Assembly (NCBI GenBank): GCA_964482435.1
Contig: CAYZXL010000007.1
Location: 76,379-140,378, forward strand
DNA length: 64,000 bases
Origin: CAYZXL01 sp964482435
GTDB lineage: Bacteria > Auribacterota > JABMQX01
Direction: 5' to 3'
Shown here: one piece after another, positions 1 through 9,100 of the stretch
Layout: each line of letters opens with the position of its first letter
Numbering within the stretch: position 1 is the first letter of the stretch
Position numbers and translations under genes: made by a program
The notes under the pieces: generated by a model
The model's input: only the letters and a program-made list of their open reading frames with translations
What the model was told of the DNA's origin: nothing
Databases searched by the model: none

Positions 1-212
1 AAATCCACGACTTCGTGAGCAACGCCTCTTTCGGAAAAAACGTTGACCGCATTATATGCCGTCAGGCCAGCCGACAAGAGCGTCCACAGTATCCCGAAGG
101 CGACAGGTCCGGGAATCAGCACGAACACCCCGATTCCCATGAAGACTATTCCGACGATCATCATCACAAGAGACAAGGGCTTACTTTGTCTGACTTTTCC
201 CCTTCCCCACAT
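1..212 (-). CDS. Small integral membrane protein, 3' end beyond window
   Basis: About 70 codons are visible, reading leftwards and running off the window edge. Translation begins MWGRGKVRQSKPLSL and continues into two hydrophobic stretches (about residues 13-35 and 38-52) separated by a PGP turn, so it is probably a two-helix inner-membrane protein with a basic cytoplasmic N-terminus. The start is supported by an AAGGAGGAG ribosome-binding site eight bases upstream. No family is recognised and no function is proposed. The protein continues at least into a soluble segment (SERGVAHEVVD). Confidence 0.6.
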   Translation of the reverse strand, partial: MWGRGKVRQSKPLSLVMMIVGIVFMGIGVFVLIPGPVAFGILWTLLSAGLTAYNAVNVFSERGVAHEVVD

Positions 213-550
213 AACTTACTCCTCCTTGAATCTGTGACAACCACCTATGGATTACCATGCTTGCCGCGGGACCACTCGCGACGCGACTCCTGCGGCGGAA
301 GGCCCCGTTCCTTGTCTCTTGAAGCACTCGCGAGAGGCTCCATTGGAGCCGCCGGCCCGGAACCGTTTGTCATCCTGACATCCCCACGTGCGAACAGGTC
401 CTTTGGGGCGTGGATATTCAAGCTGTCCGCCGGGAGATGAGCAGTTGGGAAGTACCACACCGTAGAGGCCGGCCGTGATTCGCCGCCTCTCCCTCGCTCG
501 CAACACAGGGGAATATCGCTGGGAATTCTCCGCCCAGATTCCTATCCGGC
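213..550. other. Intergenic stretch, no gene seen
   Basis: This 338-base stretch lies between the 3' end of the metallo-hydrolase gene and the start of the truncated membrane gene. Short open frames on both strands overlap each other, lack ribosome-binding sites and have low-complexity composition. I see no RNA gene or strong hairpin. It presumably holds the promoter of the leftmost gene near 220-300. Confidence 0.4.
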
Positions 551-1207
551 TCAGGATGTCGGGTGCTGCATCACCCAGATTTCGGTCTCCGGGGGGAGCT
601 TGTCCTTCGTGACCTCGACCTCCTGGCCGACTTTTTTGACGTTTTCCTTTCCCGCGAGGAAGTCGTCAACAGGAGCAATTGGAAAGCCGCAGCATTCGGT
701 TTTGTAGTGCATCGGGATGACGACCCGCGGCTCAAAGTTGTCGGCGACCTCTGTGGCGGTCTCAGCATCAATGGTATAGAACCCGCCGACCGGGATTAGG
801 AGAATATCCGGTTTGCCGATGAAGCTCGCCTCCTTGTCGGAGAGAGGATGGCCGAGGTCGCCCAGGTGGGTGACCTTCAGACCGTCTATCTCGACTGTGA
901 AGACGGCATTCTTGCCCCTCTCGGAGCCGCGGGACTCATCGTGATAGGTGTGGACGCCGTTGACCTTCACATCCCGAATGGAGCTTGCGCCTGCCGACGA
1001 AATCACCCGCGGATTTCCCTTCACGGCCTTGGCGTAGGAATGGTCCGGGTGGTCGTGGCTCAAAAGGACAGCATCGGCAGTCTCGTTGATGGCGGGATAG
1101 CCGACAGCCCCGCCGTATGCCCCCGCCTGGAACGGGTCGAGGACCACTTTCGTTCCCTTCTGCGACGTGAGAAGAAATGCTGAATGACCGAGGTATTTGA
1201 TTTTCAT
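551..1207 (-). CDS. UPF0173-type metal-dependent hydrolase (metallo-beta-lactamase fold)
   Basis: A 218-residue cytoplasmic protein of the length usual for the UPF0173 family. It opens MKIKYLGHSAF, has the metal-binding signature SHDHPDH at about residue 50, and has further ligand histidines in THLGDLGHP (about 114) and PMHYKTE (about 165). The family is a small stand-alone metallo-beta-lactamase fold hydrolase whose substrate is generally unknown. It lies last in the same-strand run korD-korA-korBC-gltA, 221 bases after citrate synthase, so co-transcription is possible but not required. Family assignment is firm; the reaction is not known. Confidence 0.85.
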   Translation of the reverse strand: MKIKYLGHSAFLLTSQKGTKVVLDPFQAGAYGGAVGYPAINETADAVLLSHDHPDHSYAKAVKGNPRVISSAGASSIRDVKVNGVHTYHDESRGSERGKNAVFTVEIDGLKVTHLGDLGHPLSDKEASFIGKPDILLIPVGGFYTIDAETATEVADNFEPRVVIPMHYKTECCGFPIAPVDDFLAGKENVKKVGQEVEVTKDKLPPETEIWVMQHPTS

Positions 1208-1428
1208 GACTCACCTCTTTTCCCGCTTGACAGCCCCAATGTGCGGTCTGAGGGCGCGGGTCGAGCTGCCGATCCGCGCCCCCCGGTTTGCTCGACGAGG
1301 TTTCATGGGCCAAGAGCCCGCAATCAGAGGGCACAGGGCGCGCTCACTGCCGGTTCGGGCCCTTCCCCCGCGAGGCTCAGCGCTGCGAAAGCCTTCCTCC
1401 TCCGCCGGACGCCGAACGCGCCTCGGCA

Positions 1429-2604
1429 TTAGCCCCTCTGGTCAATGGGGACGTACTGCAGGTCGCGCGGTCCGACGTACATCGCCCGCGGACGGAAAAT
1501 CCGGTTGATTGTGATGTATTCGAGGACCCGAGCGCACCACCCGGCAATCCGGCTGACGGCGAAAATGGGAGTGAACATCGCTGGCTCTATTCCGAAAGCA
1601 TAATACACCGTGCCGGAGTAGTAATCCACGTTCGGGAATATCCCTTTCTCTCCGTAAGCGGCTATGACTTCGTCTTCGACCTTCTTGGCGATGCGGTAGA
1701 GGTGTCCCATACCCATCTTCTCGGTTATCTCCTGGGAGAACTTGCCGAGTATTCTGGCTCGGGGGTCATAGGCTTTGTACACGCGGTGTCCGAATCCCAT
1801 GATTTTCTTCTTCTGGGCGATGCACTCCTTGACGTAGCGGACGGCATCCTCTTCGTCCTTAATCTTGAGGAGTTCCGCCAGACACTGTTCATTTGCTCCC
1901 CCGTGGAGCGGTCCTTTGAGGCTGCCGATGCCGCCGACTATGGCAGAGTACATATCCGAGAGCGTGGAGTGGATGCACATGGTGGTGAACGTGGAGTTGT
2001 TCATCCCGTGGTCCGCGTGGAGGATCATCGCAATGTCCATGACCTTTTCCGTGAAAGCATCCGGTTTTTCGCCGGTGGTCATCAACATGTAGTTGGCGGT
2101 ATGGTCGAGGCTGGCGTCCGGGTCAATTGGCTTCAGGCCTTTCCGGATTCTTGCCACGGCCGCGGCTATCGTCGCCATTTGAGTGATGAGCTTGATGGAG
2201 ACTTCGGTCTCGCTCTCGAGTGTCCCCTTGTCGGCGTCCGGATCGAGATTGCCCAGCACCGACACCCCCGTCCTCAAGGCGGACATGGGGTGCGCGTTTT
2301 TGCAGGTGGTCTTGAGGACATCAATGACCTTCCCGGGAACGCGGCGGTAACTCACGAGCTTCTGCTTGAACTCGTCGAGCTGTTGCCGCGTTGGCAGCTT
2401 CCCAAAGAGGAGAAGGTATGCGGTTTCCTCGTACGTGGAGTGGTCCGCAAGATCGAAGATGTTATACCCGCGATAGACCAGCCACCCCTTTTCTCCGTCC
2501 ACGTACCCGATTTCCGTTTCGTTTGTGATAGCCCCTTCAAGCCCTTTGTTGAGCTGCACCGATACCGGCCACTCCATCTTTCCGACATACTTTGGCTGCG
2601 ACAT
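1429..2604 (-). CDS. gltA: Citrate synthase
   Basis: A 391-residue citrate synthase, condensing acetyl-CoA and oxaloacetate (or, in some anaerobes, cleaving citrate in reverse). Typical motifs are present: HADHGMNNSTF, GPLHGGANE with the substrate-binding histidine, and GFGHRVYKAYDPRA with the second active-site histidine and arginine. The ATG is preceded by GGAAGGAGGG. It is the fourth gene of an apparent operon with the ferredoxin, alpha and beta-gamma subunits of a 2-oxoglutarate:ferredoxin oxidoreductase. That pairing links it to the citrate/2-oxoglutarate arm of the TCA cycle. Length matches the short type of bacterial and archaeal citrate synthases. Confidence 0.95.
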   Translation of the reverse strand: MSQPKYVGKMEWPVSVQLNKGLEGAITNETEIGYVDGEKGWLVYRGYNIFDLADHSTYEETAYLLLFGKLPTRQQLDEFKQKLVSYRRVPGKVIDVLKTTCKNAHPMSALRTGVSVLGNLDPDADKGTLESETEVSIKLITQMATIAAAVARIRKGLKPIDPDASLDHTANYMLMTTGEKPDAFTEKVMDIAMILHADHGMNNSTFTTMCIHSTLSDMYSAIVGGIGSLKGPLHGGANEQCLAELLKIKDEEDAVRYVKECIAQKKKIMGFGHRVYKAYDPRARILGKFSQEITEKMGMGHLYRIAKKVEDEVIAAYGEKGIFPNVDYYSGTVYYAFGIEPAMFTPIFAVSRIAGWCARVLEYITINRIFRPRAMYVGPRDLQYVPIDQRG

Positions 2605-2654
2605 ATCCTAACCCTCCTTCCTCAAAAATGATTCTTCGGACTTCTCCTGGCGCC

Positions 2655-2669
2655 CCGCCTGACAGGCGG
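2655..2669 (-). promoter_or_regulatory. Short hairpin in the korBC-gltA gap
   Basis: CCGCCT and AGGCGG flank a three-base loop in the 121-base gap between korBC and citrate synthase. There is no U-run after it, so it is more likely an mRNA-stability or processing hairpin, or a copy of a common dispersed palindrome, than a terminator. Confidence 0.3.
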
Positions 2670-2725
2670 CTGTTTGCCGGACTTCTTCTATTGTTTCTCC
2701 TCTGAGGCACCGACAGGAGCCCCGC

Positions 2726-4183
2726 CTACTGTCCCTGCCGCTGGCCCTTGAGTTCTCTGGCAGCCCTGACACCTTCCTCGAAAGCGTGAAGGTTAATCTG
2801 TTCCGTCCCCTTTGGGACGCTGTCTCGAAGAGCCTCTTCAAACGCTCGCCGGGACACGTAAGGCGCCAGCTCGCACACCGCGCCCAGGGCCACGACGTTG
2901 GCGACCACGATGCGCCCGACGACGTTTTTGGCTATTTCGGTGAAGGGTATCGAGTATGCTTTCGGAGTGGGGATGTTCTTGACGTAGAGGGAGTCAACGA
3001 TGAGCACCCCGTCCTCCTTCAGGTCGGGGAAAAACTTGTCGCACGACTCCTGATTGAGGGAGAGCAAGACGTCGAGTTTCTCCGCGAGAGGATAATCAAT
3101 CGGTTCGTCGCTTAGCACAATGTCGGACTTGCTGGCTCCTCCCCGGGCCTCGGGGCCGTAGCTCTGCGTTTGGACGGCGTTTCTCTCGTCGTAGATGGAG
3201 GCGGCCTTCCCGTAAATCACCCCGGCCAGAATAAGGCCTTGCCCGCCCGAGCCGCTGAGCCTGACCGCAACGGTTCCGTGGAGTTCTGCCGGGGTTTCTT
3301 CACCCGGGACAACTTCCTGGGCCTCCTCAGGGGCGGCGCCAGGGAAAGACCCGACCTTGTCAATGACCTCCTTCTGATACCTCGCTGTGTATTCCTCTCT
3401 CTGAGATTCTTCGAAGATGCCGACGGGGAATTTCCCGGTTCGCTCTTCGGGCGGCATCTCCTCCCAGTTCTTCAACCGGACGGCGTTGTCCTTCAACAAC
3501 TGCATCATTTTGACAGGCGATCCCATCTTGTTTCGGCGCCCGAAGCAGGTCGGGCAGTTGGAGGTCACTTCCACGACCGAAAAGCCTTTGTGCTCGACCG
3601 CCTTCTTGAGAAGGTTTGTCATCATCCCAAAGTGATAGACGGTGCTTCTGGCGACAAACGTTCCGCCAGACCCTATGCACAACTTACACAGGTCGAAAGG
3701 AGGTTCCTGGCATCCGTACGGGGCCGTCGAGGCGAAGGCCTCCAGGGGAGTAGTGGGGGAATACTGCCCCCCCGTCATCCCGTAGATGCTGTTATTGACG
3801 ATAATGGCGTTGACGTCAATGTTTCTTCGGCAAGTGTGAATCAGGTGGTTTCCGCCGATTGCCGCAGCGTCGCCGTCTCCCATAATGGCGAACACGACAA
3901 AGTCGGGGTTGGCAATTTTCAGCCCTGTAGCGCATGGCAGTGCCCGACCATGCGTAACGTGGATCGTGTTGAAGTCAACGTAAGTCGGTATTCTGCCCGT
4001 GCAGCCGATGCCGGAAACAAAGACAACTCTGTCTCGCGGTATCTGAAGCTCGTAAATCGTCGTTAGAAGCGCCGACTGGACGATTCCGATCCCGCAGCCC
4101 GCACACCACACCGTCGGAAACTTCTTGTCTTTCCGAAGGTAGTCCCTGACGGGCGCTAACTTGTCCTGCAACTCGACCGACAT
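2726..4183 (-). CDS. korB: 2-oxoacid:ferredoxin oxidoreductase, fused beta and gamma subunits
   Basis: A 485-residue protein. The first ~290 residues are the thiamine-pyrophosphate-binding beta subunit: a CAGCGIG cysteine motif near residue 28, and MGDGDAAAIGG plus NNSIYGMTGGQ for TPP/Mg binding near 100-140. After an acidic, proline-rich linker (about 290-315) follows the gamma domain: SGSGGQGLILAG, YGPEARGGASKSDIV, and a C-terminal Rossmann-like region. In many organisms beta (KorB) and gamma (KorC) are separate genes; here they are one polypeptide. With the alpha subunit and ferredoxin just upstream it should oxidise 2-oxoglutarate to succinyl-CoA, or run the reverse carboxylation, with ferredoxin as electron carrier. 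Substrate is inferred from the KorA-like alpha subunit and the neighbouring citrate synthase. Confidence 0.88.
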   Translation of the reverse strand: MSVELQDKLAPVRDYLRKDKKFPTVWCAGCGIGIVQSALLTTIYELQIPRDRVVFVSGIGCTGRIPTYVDFNTIHVTHGRALPCATGLKIANPDFVVFAIMGDGDAAAIGGNHLIHTCRRNIDVNAIIVNNSIYGMTGGQYSPTTPLEAFASTAPYGCQEPPFDLCKLCIGSGGTFVARSTVYHFGMMTNLLKKAVEHKGFSVVEVTSNCPTCFGRRNKMGSPVKMMQLLKDNAVRLKNWEEMPPEERTGKFPVGIFEESQREEYTARYQKEVIDKVGSFPGAAPEEAQEVVPGEETPAELHGTVAVRLSGSGGQGLILAGVIYGKAASIYDERNAVQTQSYGPEARGGASKSDIVLSDEPIDYPLAEKLDVLLSLNQESCDKFFPDLKEDGVLIVDSLYVKNIPTPKAYSIPFTEIAKNVVGRIVVANVVALGAVCELAPYVSRRAFEEALRDSVPKGTEQINLHAFEEGVRAARELKGQRQGQ

Positions 4184-4272
4184 TTGGATTCCGCTGGAAA
4201 TCTTTTCCTTTGAAAGGGGCCGACCGGCATCGCTGGCAGCACTATGCCCAACGATGGACGCGACCCAAGCTC

Positions 4273-5454
4273 TTACTTTGCGGCCGACGCAATTATCGTT
4301 TTCCAGAGGCCGTTCTTCATCAGGCGCCTCACCTCTTCCAACAGCTCGCCCGGCGAAAACAGCTCGCTGCTGACTTTCGACATTCCGTGAACCGCCGCTG
4401 CTCCCTGTGCGGCCCGCTCGACCTCGCCGATGATTTGCCCCAGGTTCAGCTCGGGAACAATGATATGCCTGGCTATTCGCGCTGCCCTGGCGACGACGCT
4501 CCTGGGGAAGGGCCAGATGACAATGGGCCTGAGCAGCCCTGCCTTGATGCCTTCCTTCCTGGCGAGGTTCACCGCCCCCTTGGCGGCCCTGGCGCTGGAC
4601 CCGTACGCGAAGAACAAAACCTCGGCATCCTCCACCAAATAGCTTTCGACTTCTCTCAGGCCCGGCTTGTCCTCCGTCAGCTTTCGCTGAAAGCGGAGTA
4701 TTAGCCTCTCGATTTCGTCGGGTCTCGAGGTGGGAAATCCGGACTCGTCGTGGGTAAGGCCAGTCACGTGATACCGGTACCCCACCCCGAATTTCACAAA
4801 AGGCGGGACGTCGCCAAAGCTGTCGTCGTAGGGCATGTAATCTTCCGGGCCGACGGTCGGGGCCGGCCTATCCACCGTGACCATTTCATCGGGAGAAGGA
4901 AGCTCGATGTCCTCGCGCATGTGCCCGATGGATTCTTCCGTGAGAAAGACCGCCGGAACGCGGTATTGCTCCGAAAGGTTGACCGTCTTTATGGTCAAAT
5001 CGAAGCACTCCTTAACGGAAGACGCCACGACACCGATGATAGGATAATCTCCGTGAGAACCCCACTTCGCCTGCATCATGTCGGCGGAGTGGGTCCTCGT
5101 CGGCAGACCTGTGCTCGGCCCGCCCCTCTGCACGTCCACAACCACGCACGGCACCTCCAGCATGGACGCCAAACCGATGTTCTCCTGCATCAAGGAGAAC
5201 CCCGGGCCGGAGGTCGCGGTCATGGATTTCAGCCCTGCCATGGAAGCCCCGATAATGGCCGCCATGCTGGCAATCTCATCTTCCATTTGAATGAACTTCC
5301 CGCCGACCTTCGGCAGCTCTTCGGAAAGCATTTCGGCGATTTCGGTGGAGGGTGTTATGGGATAGCCCGCGAAAAACTTCACTCCGGCGGCAAGGGCGCC
5401 CAGGGCGATGGCTTCGTTGCCCTGGACGAATACTCTTTTGCGTTTCTGGCTCAC
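4273..5454 (-). CDS. korA: 2-oxoglutarate:ferredoxin oxidoreductase alpha subunit
   Basis: A 393-residue alpha subunit. The early GYPITPSTEIAE motif, the MEDEIASMAAIIGASMAG segment and TATSGPGFSLMQE are characteristic of the pyrimidine-binding domain of KorA/VorB-type proteins. The C-terminal part carries the transketolase-C-like domain (LRPIVIWPFP). Translation appears to start at a GTG one base after the ferredoxin stop codon, so the two are translationally coupled. It forms the catalytic complex with the beta-gamma fusion downstream (89-base gap). KorA-like sequence favours 2-oxoglutarate over pyruvate, but related 2-oxoacids cannot be excluded. Confidence 0.9.
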   Translation of the reverse strand: MSQKRKRVFVQGNEAIALGALAAGVKFFAGYPITPSTEIAEMLSEELPKVGGKFIQMEDEIASMAAIIGASMAGLKSMTATSGPGFSLMQENIGLASMLEVPCVVVDVQRGGPSTGLPTRTHSADMMQAKWGSHGDYPIIGVVASSVKECFDLTIKTVNLSEQYRVPAVFLTEESIGHMREDIELPSPDEMVTVDRPAPTVGPEDYMPYDDSFGDVPPFVKFGVGYRYHVTGLTHDESGFPTSRPDEIERLILRFQRKLTEDKPGLREVESYLVEDAEVLFFAYGSSARAAKGAVNLARKEGIKAGLLRPIVIWPFPRSVVARAARIARHIIVPELNLGQIIGEVERAAQGAAAVHGMSKVSSELFSPGELLEEVRRLMKNGLWKTIIASAAK

Positions 5455-5455
5455 C

Positions 5456-5764
5456 TCATTGCCCCCCTTTTGCTTTCGGGAGGAGGAGAATCGCCATGTC
5501 CGGACACAAGTTGGCGCAGATGCCGCACTGCTTGCATTTCTCCGGGAATTTCACAAGGACTTTCCCCGTGTCCAGCGAGGCAAATACTTCGGCAGGACAG
5601 AAGGTGACGCAAAGGCCGCAGTTCTTGCACCACGCATCGAAAATATCTATCGGCTCAGTCCGCATCTTCTCCGGGAAAGCAACCCTTTTCTTTCGGAGAG
5701 TGGGCCGAGGCGATGTCATTTGCGCGGTGGTTTCCTTTTCGCTCACGATGTTTTTACCCGCCAC
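5456..5764 (-). CDS. korD: Ferredoxin-like delta subunit, 2x[4Fe-4S]
   Basis: A 102-residue ferredoxin with two cysteine clusters, CKNCGLCVTFCP (about residues 46-57) and CKQCGICANLCP (about 78-89), each able to hold a [4Fe-4S] cluster. It is the first gene of the kor operon and ends one base before the GTG of the alpha subunit. Its role is to carry electrons between the TPP centre and soluble ferredoxin. The N-terminal ~40 residues are basic and lack clusters. A promoter-like sequence lies about 90 bases upstream. Confidence 0.88.
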   Translation of the reverse strand: MAGKNIVSEKETTAQMTSPRPTLRKKRVAFPEKMRTEPIDIFDAWCKNCGLCVTFCPAEVFASLDTGKVLVKFPEKCKQCGICANLCPDMAILLLPKAKGGQ

Positions 5765-5766
5765 AA

Positions 5767-5801
5767 AGCCCGGTTTTATTTGCCCGCCGACACACCGGGC
5801 T
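5767..5801 (-). promoter_or_regulatory. Inverted repeat in the korD leader
   Basis: AGCCCGG (5767-5773) and CCGGGCT (5795-5801) form a perfect seven-base inverted repeat directly upstream of the korD start, in the 5' leader of the kor transcript. It could be an operator or a leader hairpin that overlaps the ribosome-binding region. No known motif is recognised. Confidence 0.3.
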
Positions 5802-5856
5802 GGATAGTCTCACCCTGAGTGACCCTCATGTACACAGTTTAATCACTCGCCTAATT

Positions 5857-5886
5857 CTTATAGCATCAGTACCGTCGGTTCCTCAA
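5857..5886 (-). promoter_or_regulatory. Candidate sigma-70 promoter for the kor operon
   Basis: Reading leftwards, TTGAGG (-35) and TATAAG (-10) are separated by 18 bases. They lie about 90 bases before the korD start codon. This is the only good promoter match in the divergent region on this strand. Confidence 0.45.
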
Positions 5887-6102
5887 CAAATATTTTCCAG
5901 GGCAGCGATTACCCCCGGGTTGGCTTCCCGTTGGCACAAAACGAGGGGATGTTTGGGGGCTCGCGAGGGACGCGGGTCGTAGGGGAAATTCGTATTGCGA
6001 AAAAGACTTCTTGACTTTCGGCTGAGGCGAGCGCATTAGTACCAACGTTGACGTGTGCTGAAATGGTCTTGCAGTAACCCGTGAAGTAAAGGGGGTGCAT
6101 AA

Positions 6103-9100
6103 ATGAAAAGGGGAAAAGTCAGGAGGGCGGCAATCTGTGTCTCCATGCTTCTCGGCGCGACCGCACTTCTCATCCTGCAACTCTCTGGGGGGGGGGAGAC
6201 TTACGGCGAGCGATTCTAATCAAGAGGTGAGCGAAGCGATTGTCTCTTCCCGCGTCATTGCACAGCACGAGCCCGTCGAGCTTATCGAGCAGAGGGATGA
6301 CCACACCCGCGTCTGGGAAATTGCGAAAGAGGTCGAGACGACTCATCCCGACAGCAGCGCGACGGTCGAAACCGTCAAATCGTACATCCACGAGAAAGGT
6401 TCCGGTCTCTGCTATCGGGATGCCAGTGGCAATTTCGTTCCTTGCGTCGCGGAATGGCGCGAAGTGCCGGATGGGTTTGTGATTGATCGGTGCGGGTATT
6501 GGCTGTCCGTCGGGAAGAGTATTGGTTCCGGGCTTCGATACGTCGTTGAGGGTCACGAACTTCTCCTCCGTGCGGCCTATCTAATGATTTCAGACGGAAC
6601 GAACGAGGCCCATCTCGCCGTCTTGAATCTAAACGCGACTGGTTTCATCGTCCCCGGCTCCGCTTCCGTCGTTCGATTCCCCTCCGCCTTCGGTCAGGGT
6701 TACGACCTCGAATACGTCGCCGAAAAGGGCGGCTTCCATCAGAACCTCATCATCGCCGGGCCTCCGAGACTTCCCGCAGAGTTCGATGCGAGCGGAACCA
6801 CAGTGCATCTGTACACCGAGATGAGCCTCGACCAATACCTGGCCGCATCGGGGCTGAAGGTATCCGTCGAAGGGGAGGAAATCAACGCGGCGGCTACGGA
6901 CCTTCTCTCTCCTGTGTCTCGCGGTGGGTGCATTTCGTTTTGCCGGAGCCCGGGGGCGCCTGGAGAACCTGAGCGCATGGTCCATGCCTTCTGCATTTCC
7001 AGCGTGGCAGACTCTGCTCGCGCCGGCACCTTTCCGAAGGAGAGCCTCGCCGAAAAGCGCATTCTTAAGAACGGATCAACGCGTGCTGTGTATCTTGTAG
7101 AGTCCTTACCCTTTTCTTACTTCGTCCACGACACCGCCCCTGCCTATCCCGTCGTTTGGGACTACCAGAATATCTATGAGCCCATATCGGGAGGAACATG
7201 GGAGCCAAGGTATACCTACCGCGTGAGCGGCAACATTTACATAGAGGGAACCCTCACAATCCTGCCCGGCACGACGGTTAAGCTTGACCCCTTGAAGAAG
7301 ATTAGCATAGTCAGCGGGGGAAAGGTCATAGCCAAAGGCGAACCCTACAATTATGTAACATTCAGTAATTCGAGCGACAGCAACTGCGGTGAGACGATTC
7401 CTGGAGCACCCTCAGGTCGCTGGGACCGTCTCGAGATTCAGAGCGGGTCATCCTCTGCGTCCATCGTCCAGTATTGCAGGTTCGGCCATGGCAACATTGG
7501 CATCGACCTTCGGCAAACCTTCAGCGAAGGCAGTCGCGTCGAACACAACATCTTTAACGACATGAACTATGCCATGCAGATACAATACTGCTCGGCCACT
7601 GTGCACAACAACCTGATGGCATCGTGCACCTACGCTATTTACACCAACGGGATCGGTACCGGCGTTTTCAGCAACAATACCATTGACAATATGGCCGGCG
7701 GCATCCTCGATGGGGGCTCATCAGTCCTTGTAGTCAAAGACGGCCTTTTCTCAAATTCGCCCAACGGCACCGGGATCTACACTTACAATAGCTCTGCCGA
7801 CATTCATCACAACAGGTTCTTTAATGTGCACACATGGATTGTAGGACCGCCAGGCCACGACAACCAAGGGCTCGACAACGACCCCTATGATCATGGCCCG
7901 GCTGTCGGGGGCTACTTCCTGAGCTCCTATGGAGCTGAAAACCTAAAAAATGCGGGAAGCCGTTATGCGAATGAAGAGCCCCGGCTTGACGGCGAGGTTT
8001 TTGCGATTCGGGCACCGGTCGTCGTCTATGGCACACTCTCGGGGGCCGTCACGTGGAGCAAGATTTGCTACGACGGTCAGGGACAGCCTTATTCGATAGA
8101 CACCGGTCCGGTGTGCATCGGCTATCACCACAACAGAGTTGACTGCTACGTGTCAGACAACTGCACGATTTCGGGGTCGGGGAACTGCTTGACTATCCTC
8201 CCGGGCGTCGTTGTGGGAGTCTGTGGCAACAAGTACATCATGGTTACGGGGGACGTTAACGGGGGAGGGAAGTTCGTCTCGATTGGAAACCCAAGCGCCG
8301 GAGGACTCAACCTCTTCACCAACAGCAAATCCCTTTCCATGAACATCGAGTCGCCGAGGTTTGGCGTCACGGGCGTCAACCCGTTCATTCTCATCGACTC
8401 CTCTGCCAGCGAGGACACGAGCATCCAGTTTACGAGGACTATGTGGATGGGTTGGGGGATCCTGATCAACCTGGGTCGGCACCTGAGCCAGCCTATCCGA
8501 GACAACATCTTCTCTTTGAGCTACATGGGGATTCATGCCGGCCTGTATAGCGGCAACACCCTCCTCAACAATTTGATCCACGAAAACGTCCGAGGGGTGT
8601 ACGCATGGGGAAACGGCGAACTTGCCAACTGCACCTTCGACAGGAACCAGACCGGTCTGGAAGTCGGTGCCGACGCAGGGCAAAAGTTCACCATCAGGGA
8701 CTCCCTCTTCACGAAGAACAGCAGCCAGGGTATCCTGATAAACGCCTCTTCCGGCGAGGTCGTGAATTACTATAACGGTTTCTGGGAAAATGGAGTGCCC
8801 ATCACAGGCGGATCGCCGGGCCCCGGTTCGCAGGTACTTGCCCAATCGCCCTACGACGCCGGGATAGAGAGCGGCTGGCAGCTCCACTACAAGCTAAAGC
8901 AGGATGGAGGCTGGCCGGTTACTAATTCCCCTGTTAACGCTGGCTCACGCTGGGCTCCCGACCCGCTTGAGGGCCCTCACCCGTACAGCACGTCCGTATA
9001 TGCGGAGCGGGATGTCGGTAGGATAGATATAGGTTTCCATTTCACCTTCTACGACAACATAGACGGCGACAACCTGCCCGATGCCTGGGAGACCCACTTC

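Larger units (their letters stand above)
5765..6102. other. Divergent intergenic region between kor operon and phosphatase gene
   Basis: A 338-base region between divergent genes. It contains a leftward promoter candidate and a leader hairpin for the kor operon (listed separately). The rightward gene has only weak promoter candidates, such as TTGACT near 6012 without a good -10. A good ribosome-binding run (AAAGGGGGTG) sits just before the ATG at 6103. I see no other gene. Confidence 0.4.

Noticed and set aside
6137..6200. ATG at 6137 as the true start of the phosphatase gene
   Set aside because: It lacks a ribosome-binding site and a signal peptide, while the 6103 ATG in the other frame has both.
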